This document shows positions 55,398 to 61,697 of a DNA stretch of 61,697 bases, piece by piece. How positions within the stretch are numbered: position 1 is the stretch's first letter; each line of letters begins with the position of its first letter. The DNA comes from Planctomycetota bacterium (GTDB lineage Bacteria; Planctomycetota; UBA1135; GCA-002686595), in the NCBI GenBank assembly GCA_016872795.1, contig VGYZ01000012.1, forward strand, positions 1-61,697, given 5' to 3'. A program made the translations under genes and the position numbers. The notes beneath the pieces are model-generated. The model saw only the letters and a list, made by a program, of their open reading frames with translations. It was not told the DNA's origin and did no database searches.

Positions 55398-56780
55398 GTG
55401 GACAAGTCCAAGCGCTTCAGCGTCGTGCGCGACCCCGTGCACGGCGACATCTACCTGACCCACGAGGAGCTCGCGCTGCTCGACACGCGCGAAATGCAGC
55501 GCCTGCGCGGCATCAAGCAGCTCGGCTCGGCCGACCTCGTCTATCCCGGCGCGCGCCACAGCCGCTTCGAGCACTCGATCGGCACCGTGCATCTCTCGCA
55601 GGCGATCATCGACGGGACGAGCCGCGCGGCTGCGGACAATCCGCGCGAGCAGCTGAAGGTGGGGCCCGAGGAGGCGCGCGTGATCCGCATCGCCGCGCTC
55701 GTGCACGACATCACGCACATTCCGTACGGCCATCATGTCGAGGACCAGGCGGGTCTCTTGCACCGCCACGACTCGCCGTATCGCTTCGAGCGCATGCTGG
55801 GGGCCCAGACCGAGATCGGGCAGAAGCTCGAACGCCTCGGGCTCGCGCGCGACCTGCTCTCCGTGCTCTCGCCCGCAGGTCGGGGCGGCGAGCGCGTGCC
55901 GCCCTACTGGCGTCAGATCAACTCCGACACGATCTGCTCGGACATTCTCGACTACCTGCAGCGCGACGCCTACTTCACGGGCCTCAAGATCGGCATCGAT
56001 CCGCGGCTCGTCACGCACTTCAAGGTCGATCGCGCGAGCGGGAACCTCTACATCGACCTCGCCAAGCACAACCTGCTGCGCGAGGACATCCTGAGCGAGA
56101 TCGTGCGCATGCTCGAGGCGCGCTACTACTTCTCCGAGCGCGTCTACTACCACCACGCGAAGGTCGCCGCGGGTGCGCTGATCGCTCGCGGGGTCGAGCT
56201 GTGCCTGCGCGAGAAGCTGCTCGCGGAGGAAGACTTCTACATGACGACGGACGACTCGCTGCTCGACCTGCTCGAGCGCGCGCTCGAGCGCGCGCGGCCG
56301 GCGACCGGCCGCCGCATCCGTTCGCTCGTTCAACGCTATCGCGACCGGCGCCTGCCGAAACGCGCGTGCGTGTTTCCCCGCCAGCACAACGAAGGCGCGC
56401 AGGCCGAGTTCGTGTCGAAGTATTTCGCGCTCGAGGGCCATGCCGCGCGCACGGCGGTCGAGGAGCGCGTGCAGGACCTCGTGCGCTTCGCGACCGGGCG
56501 CGAGATCGAGATCATGGTCGTGTGTCCCGCGCGGCGCATGCAGCTGAAGGAAGCCGCCACGCATGTGCGCTGGCCCGGCGACGACGCGCTGCGCCCCCTG
56601 TCCGAGCACTCCGCCAAGGTCCCGCGGCTCGCGGATCTCGAACGCTCCTATCGCGATTTGTGGAAGTTCTATGTGTTCGCGGCGACCGACGAGCCGGAGT
56701 TGCTCGCCAAGGTGGGCGAGATCGCGGCTGGGGAGTTCCCCTTTGCGCGCAATCTCTACGCGGCCGGTCGCGGCGGCTGA
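55398..56780 (+). CDS. HD-domain phosphohydrolase (dNTPase-like)
   Basis: 460 aa from a GTG at 55398, with no better start. The HD metal site is HSRFEHSIGTVHLS (His), LVHDITHIPYGHH (His-Asp pair) and a later Asp in CSDILDYLQRDA, typical of the dGTPase/SAMHD1-like HD family. It begins KRFSVVRDPVHGDIYLT, a common start of this family. It hydrolyses nucleotides in the cytoplasm; the substrate is not known. It follows the GIN lipoprotein by 32 bp. Confidence 0.9.
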   Translation: MDKSKRFSVVRDPVHGDIYLTHEELALLDTREMQRLRGIKQLGSADLVYPGARHSRFEHSIGTVHLSQAIIDGTSRAAADNPREQLKVGPEEARVIRIAALVHDITHIPYGHHVEDQAGLLHRHDSPYRFERMLGAQTEIGQKLERLGLARDLLSVLSPAGRGGERVPPYWRQINSDTICSDILDYLQRDAYFTGLKIGIDPRLVTHFKVDRASGNLYIDLAKHNLLREDILSEIVRMLEARYYFSERVYYHHAKVAAGALIARGVELCLREKLLAEEDFYMTTDDSLLDLLERALERARPATGRRIRSLVQRYRDRRLPKRACVFPRQHNEGAQAEFVSKYFALEGHAARTAVEERVQDLVRFATGREIEIMVVCPARRMQLKEAATHVRWPGDDALRPLSEHSAKVPRLADLERSYRDLWKFYVFAATDEPELLAKVGEIAAGEFPFARNLYAAGRGG

Positions 56781-56858
56781 GCCGCTGGCTGCCTAAGAAA
56801 GTCGCATTTTGTCAAGGTGGCTCGCTCGCGCTCCCGATGTCGGGGTCGGGAGAAGCAC

Positions 56859-57908
56859 ATGCAGCAGACCACCACCGTGCGCGCCGCTTGCGGCGTGCTT
56901 TGCCTGGGTTCCATCCTCGCGGCCGCGAATTTTGGACCGTTCGCCGGGGCCAACTTTGCGGACTCGTCCGCGCGCGATCCGTATCGACTCGAGGCCGCGC
57001 TCTCGCCCGACGGCCGCTGGGTGGCCGTCAGCGGCGCGCGCGGGTGGTCGGGTGAAACGCGTTGCTGGATCGTGCCGCTCGAGCATGGCGCGCCGCTCGA
57101 GATCCTCGACACGCAGTCCCACGGAGCGCAGACGATCGCGTGGAATGCCGCAGGCGAGGCGCGCGTCGAGGTCGTGAATCGCGAGTTCGGTGTGCCGGAG
57201 CTGCACTGGATCGAGCCCGCGACGGGCGAGACCGTGCGCCGCACGCGCGACCGCGACGCGATCCGCGCGGAGATGCGCGCCGTGACGCTCGAGTGGGGAA
57301 CCGTTCAGGAGCGTCACACGCCGGATGGTCGCACACTGCGCAGGGTGCGCTGGACCGCCGAAGGCTCCCGCATCGACCTCGAGTCCGTCGGTCAGTCTCG
57401 CATCACGCTCTCGCCTCAGGCGGGAGCCGGCTTCTTCACCGCGACGCGCGGCGGAGTCACATACCTCACGCGCTTCGACATCGTCGAGGGCACGCAGCGC
57501 GACATCGTTCACAGCGGCGCGCTCGATCTCGAGTGGCGCTGTTCGTCGGATGGCCGCAAGCTGCTCGTGAGCGAGGGCGGTCTCGAGCATCGCGTGCGCA
57601 TCGTCGATGCCCGCGTGGGCGCCCTGCTCGACGGTCCGTGGGTCGCCACCGAGCCGCGCTGGATCGAAGGCTGCGACGGCCGCTACTTCGCGGGCGTCCG
57701 CGGGGGCCAGCGCGTGCTGTTCGACCTGCTGCGCGACCGCGAGGTCTCGATGGGCCGCGACGAGGGTGCGTGGCCGGAAGTCACGGCGCTTTCCGACGGA
57801 CGCTTCGTCGTCGAGAACGACCGTGAGGTCGCGCTCTTCGACGCGGACTTCCGCCGCCAGCGCTGCGTGTTCTACCCGCCCGCCGACACGACCGGCGCCC
57901 GGCGCTGA
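56859..57908 (+). CDS. Exported WD40/TolB-like propeller protein
   Basis: 349 aa from the ATG at 56859, chosen because it has a clear ribosome-binding site (GGGAGAAGCAC) just before it. The first ~28 residues are a signal peptide. The rest is made of repeated units of the PD40/WD40 beta-propeller type: EAALSPDGRWVAVSG, TIAWNAAGEARVEV, RTLRRVRWTAEGSRI and others. The ligand is unknown. It converges with the aminotransferase gene, with only 4 bp between stops. Confidence 0.72.
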   Translation: MQQTTTVRAACGVLCLGSILAAANFGPFAGANFADSSARDPYRLEAALSPDGRWVAVSGARGWSGETRCWIVPLEHGAPLEILDTQSHGAQTIAWNAAGEARVEVVNREFGVPELHWIEPATGETVRRTRDRDAIRAEMRAVTLEWGTVQERHTPDGRTLRRVRWTAEGSRIDLESVGQSRITLSPQAGAGFFTATRGGVTYLTRFDIVEGTQRDIVHSGALDLEWRCSSDGRKLLVSEGGLEHRVRIVDARVGALLDGPWVATEPRWIEGCDGRYFAGVRGGQRVLFDLLRDREVSMGRDEGAWPEVTALSDGRFVVENDREVALFDADFRRQRCVFYPPADTTGARR

Positions 57909-57912
57909 GCGC

Positions 57913-59118
57913 TCAGGCCCGCTGTGCCACGGCGAGAGCCGTGGCGCGGCGGGGATGCCGCTCGAGGAAGCGGCGCAGGCGCTCCGCGGCGAGCTGGATG
58001 CGCTCGAGCGAGAGCGCGTAGGAGAGCCGCACATGCGTGTCGACGCCGAACGCGGTGCCGGGCACGAGCGCGAGGTCCACTTGCTCGAGCACATCTTCGC
58101 ACAAACCCCTCGTCCCGCGCTCATCGAGGTAGGCGCGCACATCGGGGAACGCGTAGAAGGCTCCGCGCGGCCAGGGGGCCGAGAGTCCCATGTCGCGCAG
58201 CGCATCGATCAGCCAGCGGCGGCGGCGGTCGAATTCCGCGCACATGTGCTCGATCTCGACCGGCTCGGGGCCGGAGAGCGCGGCGAGGTAACCGTCCTGA
58301 CTGATGGTGTTCGGTGCCCCCGTGAGGTGGGAGTGCAGGCGCTCGATGGCGGAGGTGACTTCGCGCGGTCCGGCCGCGAATCCGATGCGATAGCCGGTCA
58401 TGGCGAGCGACTTCGAGGCACCATCGAGCACGATCGTGCGCTCGCGCAGGGCCGGGCTCAGCGTCGCGGGGCTCAGGTTCGGCTCGCCGTCGTACACGAG
58501 GCGGCGGTAGATCTCGTCTGAGAGGATCCACAATCCGTGGCGCTCGCAGAGGCTTGCCAGCGCCCGCACCTCGTCGTGGGTCCACACATAGCCGGTGGGA
58601 TTGCTCGGGCTGTTGTAGAGAACGGCCTTCGTGCGCGGCGTGATCGCGCGCTCGATGGCGTCGAAGTCGGGACCGCAGTCGGCGCGCGAGGGCACGCTCA
58701 CCGGCACGCCGCCGCCGATGCGCACGATCTCGACATAGCTGACCCACGCGGGGAGGATCAGCAGGACTTCGTCGCCGGGATCGACGAGCGCGAGCACCGC
58801 GCCCGAGAGCGCGTGCTTGGTGCTGTGGCAGACGGTGACTTCCTCGACGGCGTAGGGCGCGATGCCGCGCACGGCCGCGGCGTGCTCGCCGATCGCCTTG
58901 CGCAGGGCGCGCGCGCCCGCGGCCGGCGTGTACCTGACATCGCCGGACAGCACCCTGCGCGAGGCCGCTTGCTGCACGATCGCCGGGGCCGGGAAGTCCG
59001 GCTCGCCCACGGACATGTTCACGATGTCGCGGCCTGCGTCGGCCAGCGCCTTGGCACGGGCGTCGAGGGCCAGCGTCACGGACAGCGAAATCGACTGGGC
59101 GCGTTGAGAGAGGGACAT
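57913..59118 (-). CDS. Class I/II pyridoxal-phosphate aminotransferase
   Basis: 401 aa from the ATG at 59118. Aspartate-aminotransferase-fold motifs are complete: GEPDFPAP at the start, NSPSNPTG (about 169-176), SDEIYRRLVYD, and the cofactor-binding Lys236 in GASKSLAMTGYR. It transfers amino groups between an amino acid and a 2-oxoacid; specificity (aspartate, aromatic or other) is not evident. It is divergent from the gene at 59349 across 230 bp that include short G+C-rich repeats with no identifiable promoter. Confidence 0.92.
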   Translation of the reverse strand: MSLSQRAQSISLSVTLALDARAKALADAGRDIVNMSVGEPDFPAPAIVQQAASRRVLSGDVRYTPAAGARALRKAIGEHAAAVRGIAPYAVEEVTVCHSTKHALSGAVLALVDPGDEVLLILPAWVSYVEIVRIGGGVPVSVPSRADCGPDFDAIERAITPRTKAVLYNSPSNPTGYVWTHDEVRALASLCERHGLWILSDEIYRRLVYDGEPNLSPATLSPALRERTIVLDGASKSLAMTGYRIGFAAGPREVTSAIERLHSHLTGAPNTISQDGYLAALSGPEPVEIEHMCAEFDRRRRWLIDALRDMGLSAPWPRGAFYAFPDVRAYLDERGTRGLCEDVLEQVDLALVPGTAFGVDTHVRLSYALSLERIQLAAERLRRFLERHPRRATALAVAQRA

Positions 59119-59348
59119 CGGAGTGGCGGGGCGCGCGTCCAAGGGGGCGCGCGGGGGGACAGAGCGTCGGGCATCCTCTGGCCGAGGTCAAGGCGCGCCC
59201 GGTCGAGGCGCGCAGGCCTCGGCCGGGAAGGCCCCAGCCCGTGGGTCGTCCAAGCCCGCGCCGCGCGTGTCGACACGGACGCGCCCTCGGGCGTGGACCA
59301 CGCTGGACTCCCGCGCGCGCCCCCGTCACGCTCTCCGCGCATACCGCC

Positions 59349-61373
59349 ATGACCCGCCGCTTTCTGCGCTACATCTTCTTCGCACTGCTCGTGCTCCTGT
59401 TCGCGGGCTACTTCGCCTTCGCGACCTTCGTGTTCAGCCCGACCGAGTCGGACTACGAGGCCGATGTGTCGACGCTGGTGCCGCGCGGCGTCGATTTCTT
59501 CGCCGCCAAGTCCAACTTGGCCGAGGACTTCGAGCGCGTGCCGCGGCTCGCGGTGCAGGCCGAACTCGAGCGCACCGCGAGCTGGCGCGCGTGGCTCGAG
59601 TCGCCCGAGCGTGCGGAGCTCGAGGCGCGCCACCAGATCGAAGCGCAGCTCGACGAACTGAAGGCGCAGATCGATGCGCTCGGCGTCGACCCGCTCGATG
59701 TGTTCGGCGGCGAGGAGCTCGCGATCGCCGGCTACTTCATGGGGCCGACGCTCGAGCAGGCCGACTGGGCCGTGTACGGCCGAGCGTCGTGGATGGGCAA
59801 GCTCGCCGTGGCGGCGCTCGATCACCCCGGACTCGCGGGCCTCGACCAGCGCGGGCTCGCCGTGACCGCGGAGGAGGGCTACATGTCGCTCTCGGGCGCC
59901 GGGCTGCCGCGTCCGCTGCACGTCGCGCGCCTGCAGGATGTCGTGATCCTCGGCACCTCGCGCGAGCTCGTCGCCAAGGCCAGCGAGCTGCGCGCCCGCG
60001 GCGGCCAAGAGAGCTTTGGCATGAGCGCGACCTACAACGACGAGATCGTGCAGGCGCGTCGCACGAGTGGGCGGCACGACCTCGAGCTGTACATCGACTG
60101 GCGCACGGCGATCGAGAAGCTGCAGCTCTCGCCGCGGCGCCCCGATCCGGGCTCGGACATGCCACTCGAGTCGATCTTGGGCCGCATGTTCCAGCTCGCC
60201 AGCGTGCGCACGATGGCCGGGACGATCGGCTTCGATCAGGGCGTGGTGGTCGACCTGCACGGCGAGCTCTCCAGCGAGACGATGACGCCGTTCCAGAAGA
60301 CGCTCTACCGCCAGCGCGGTCGCGAGTCGAAGGTCATCGTGGACGAGCTCGCGCGCCTCGCGCGCCCCGACACTCAGGTGCTCGCGCACCTCGAGGTCGA
60401 GCTCGGCGAGTTTCTGACCGAGCTGTACTCCTCGCTCGAGCCGGCCGCGCGCCAGCTGATCGACGAGACGCTGCGCAGCACGGGCCAGTACAACGGCACC
60501 GCGGCCGCCATCAAGGAGCTGAACACGCTCTTCAAGGGACGCATTGGTCTGATCATGCGCCCCAACGACTTCCCGGTGAACGCCGAGAAGGACCCGCCGC
60601 ACAACGATGTGCCGGTGCCGGCCTTCGCGCTCGTCCTGTGGACCGAGGGCTCCGAGCGCGCGCACAAGCGCATCCTCGAGCTCCAGAAGCTCGTGAACGA
60701 CAACCAAGGCCGCTTCGGCTTGCAGGGCCGCAACGGCGGCCGCGGCGTGTTCATCAACAACCTCTCCGGCGGCTTCGAGGCCTGGGAGTTCTGGTCGCCC
60801 TTCATCGACGGCACCGGCCACATCGCCGTGGCGCGCAACGCCGAGCTGTACTTCCTCTCCAACTCGTTCCAGCTCGTCAGCGACCTGCTCAATCGCTCGA
60901 ACCCGCTGCTCGACATCGAGCGCCTCTCCGACCGGCCCGAGTTCAACCAACTCGTCAGCGAGGCGCTGCCCGCGTCGAACCTGTTCTTGTGGCTCAATCC
61001 GCGCACGCTCTCGAAGACCCTGCGCGCCTTCGCCGAGCGCAGCGCCCTCGACGAGGCCAAGGCGCGCATCGACTGGGACCTCGAGCGCGCGCGCGAGGAG
61101 GATCGCGTCCTGCGCGAGCAGTTCCCCGGCAAGCGCCGCCATCAGCTCGACTCCGAGACGCAGCGCCAGCTCAACGAGATCGTCGGCCCGCTGCTCGCCG
61201 TGCGCGAGCGCGAGCTCCTGCGCGAGCGGGTCCCGGCCCTCAAGGCCAGCTACGATCGCCAGCTCACCTACCTCGAGGTCTGCTCGGTGGCCCTGCTCAC
61301 CGTGGCCCTCGACCCCAAGTCCTTCGACCTCACCCTGACCGCCGTCACGCCCCTCGATCCGGCCTCCGACTGA
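59349..61373 (+). CDS. Membrane-anchored protein of unknown function, 674 aa
   Basis: Starts at ATG 59349. Residues 4-29 are a single N-terminal membrane helix (RYIFFALLVLLFAGYF), and the rest is probably outside the cytoplasm. The sequence alternates helical, charged stretches (for example 70-105 and 565-650) with small beta-rich parts (such as YNDEIVQARR and TMAGTIGFDQGVV). I do not recognise any family or active-site motif. It ends just before the repeat region at the right edge. Long mature domain without repeats suggests a stand-alone envelope protein. Confidence 0.8.
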   Translation: MTRRFLRYIFFALLVLLFAGYFAFATFVFSPTESDYEADVSTLVPRGVDFFAAKSNLAEDFERVPRLAVQAELERTASWRAWLESPERAELEARHQIEAQLDELKAQIDALGVDPLDVFGGEELAIAGYFMGPTLEQADWAVYGRASWMGKLAVAALDHPGLAGLDQRGLAVTAEEGYMSLSGAGLPRPLHVARLQDVVILGTSRELVAKASELRARGGQESFGMSATYNDEIVQARRTSGRHDLELYIDWRTAIEKLQLSPRRPDPGSDMPLESILGRMFQLASVRTMAGTIGFDQGVVVDLHGELSSETMTPFQKTLYRQRGRESKVIVDELARLARPDTQVLAHLEVELGEFLTELYSSLEPAARQLIDETLRSTGQYNGTAAAIKELNTLFKGRIGLIMRPNDFPVNAEKDPPHNDVPVPAFALVLWTEGSERAHKRILELQKLVNDNQGRFGLQGRNGGRGVFINNLSGGFEAWEFWSPFIDGTGHIAVARNAELYFLSNSFQLVSDLLNRSNPLLDIERLSDRPEFNQLVSEALPASNLFLWLNPRTLSKTLRAFAERSALDEAKARIDWDLERAREEDRVLREQFPGKRRHQLDSETQRQLNEIVGPLLAVRERELLRERVPALKASYDRQLTYLEVCSVALLTVALDPKSFDLTLTAVTPLDPASD

Positions 61374-61376
61374 GCT

Positions 61377-61503
61377 GGACCCCCGGAGCAGGCTCCGCCT
61401 GCGTAGGTCCACGCGTGGTGGTTCGCGGCAACGGAGCCAGCGGCGACGCTTCGTAGGCCATCCCCAGCGTAGGAGAGGTGGTGCCCTCGAGTGGATTCGA
61501 ACC
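61377..61503. repeat. 127-bp direct repeat, copy 1
   Basis: Identical over 127 bp to 61571-61697 and separated from it by 67 bp. It starts 4 bp after the stop of the preceding gene and ends inside a tRNA T-loop. The next 67 bp (61504-61570) hold two perfect hairpins (61517-61540 and 61542-61567). Confidence 0.9.
61479..61503 (-). tRNA. tRNA 3'-end fragment in copy 1 (T-arm half, acceptor, CCA)
   Basis: Read on the minus strand this is TTCGAAT, CCACT, CGAGGGC, A, CCA: T-loop, T-stem 3' half, acceptor 3' half, discriminator A and encoded CCA. The 5' side (an acceptor arm GCCCTCG and D/anticodon arms) is absent; instead hairpins follow. It is a fragment, probably a recombination or attachment remnant. 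Confidence 0.55.
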
Positions 61504-61570
61504 GGTAAGCCCCGTGCGACGGCCGCTCTCGCGGCCGTCGATGCAACGACGCCTTGGCGTCGTTGCAAGG
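61504..61570. repeat. Spacer with two perfect hairpins between the direct repeats
   Basis: CGACGGCCGC-TCTC-GCGGCCGTCG (61517-61540, 10-bp stem) and TGCAACGACGCC-TT-GGCGTCGTTGCA (61542-61567, 12-bp stem) lie side by side. They do not fold as a tRNA body. They may be terminators or small palindromic repeats. Confidence 0.6.
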
Positions 61571-61697
61571 GGACCCCCGGAGCAGGCTCCGCCTGCGTAG
61601 GTCCACGCGTGGTGGTTCGCGGCAACGGAGCCAGCGGCGACGCTTCGTAGGCCATCCCCAGCGTAGGAGAGGTGGTGCCCTCGAGTGGATTCGAACC
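61571..61697. repeat. 127-bp direct repeat, copy 2, ending at the window edge
   Basis: Identical over 127 bp to copy 1. Its last base is the last base of the window, so the contig stops exactly where the repeat ends; 127 is a common largest k-mer in short-read assembly, so a graph break there is likely and the true repeat may be longer. Confidence 0.9.
61673..61697 (-). tRNA. tRNA 3' end at the window edge, rest outside
   Basis: Same 25 bp as in copy 1; the window ends inside the T-stem. It could be the 3' end of an intact minus-strand tRNA gene whose remaining ~50 bases lie beyond the edge, but this cannot be confirmed. Confidence 0.5.

Noticed and set aside
61479..61570. A complete tRNA gene in copy 1 of the repeat
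   Set aside because: The 3' part is tRNA-like, but the T-stem does not pair with what precedes it and no matching 5' acceptor arm (GCCCTCG) lies upstream on the minus strand; two strong hairpins fill that space instead.
59076..61655. An 859-codon minus-strand frame over the last gene
   Set aside because: Arg/Glu/Leu-rich shadow frame with no domain; the plus-strand gene has a membrane anchor and regular composition.
1..61697. CRISPR arrays, defence islands or prophage
   Set aside because: I found no regularly spaced repeats, no cas genes, no integrase and no capsid or terminase genes. The phage-like motif at 1.2-3.1 kb is within a pseudopilin cluster.

Overview
This window is very G+C-rich (about 70% by eye), gene-dense DNA with little intergenic space. 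It most likely comes from a planctomycete-type bacterium. The best evidence is the mix of protein families: a large secreted 'membrane-bound dehydrogenase' with HEAT-type repeats and a C-terminal haem domain, Tat-exported sugar isomerases beside it, several sulfatase-like hydrolases, pseudopilin clusters, and a secreted protein with a C-terminal domain I recall from planctomycete genomes. Lineage is inferred from recall of families, not from any search. The left edge cuts a gene. The right edge stops exactly at the end of a 127-bp repeat, so it may be a contig end.

Layout. 1-6.2 kb: a tightly overlapping pseudopilin/secretion-type cluster ending in a PpiC-like lipoprotein. 6.3-9.0 kb: scpB and a PpiD-like chaperone. 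9.2-11.8 kb (minus): a histidine kinase and OmpR-type regulator. 12.1-12.5 kb: a transposase HTH remnant. 12.7-15.8 kb (minus): a radical SAM protein and an O-antigen-ligase-like protein with TPRs. 15.9-17.5 kb: a small Cys-containing ORF, a BtuF-like protein and a SRPBCC protein. 17.5-18.0 kb: an internally deleted ROK kinase. 18.1-23.2 kb: a sugar-oxidation operon (isomerase, dehydrogenase/cytochrome, hydroxypyruvate isomerase). 23.2-27.8 kb (minus): a regulatory-like repeat protein, ispH, a ferredoxin and a DEAD-box helicase. 27.8-32.3 kb: exonuclease III, then a decayed beta-helix gene and a secreted propeller protein. 32.3-33.8 kb (minus): LON-domain and SirB1-like genes. 34.1-42.9 kb: a long co-directional run with two thiolases, hydroxyacyl-CoA dehydrogenase, crotonase, two cyclophilins, a fused aconitase-family protein and an isocitrate/isopropylmalate-type dehydrogenase, closed by a strong terminator. 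43.1-50.5 kb: lipoprotein, membrane glycosyltransferase, two sulfatase-like lipoproteins and a bacterioferritin. 50.6-54.6 kb: PlsC, a fused 2-oxoacid dehydrogenase E1 and a FabD-like transacylase. 54.7-61.4 kb: GIN-domain lipoprotein, HD hydrolase, propeller protein, aminotransferase and a membrane-anchored protein of unknown function. 61.4-61.7 kb: repeats carrying a tRNA 3' end.

Two signals run through the whole window. Neighbouring genes repeatedly overlap by 4 bp (ATGA, GTGA or TTGA), which suggests translational coupling. The palindrome ACGT is strongly avoided: I see none in the first 9.6 kb and about 36 in all, against roughly 150-170 expected by base composition. Codons are switched to avoid it (GAT, AAT, CAT or TAT before Val; ACA before T). 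About 14 of the 36 fall between 27.7 and 32.3 kb, marking that stretch as probably acquired. The avoidance suggests past or present exposure to a restriction or modification system recognising ACGT; no such enzyme is encoded in the window.
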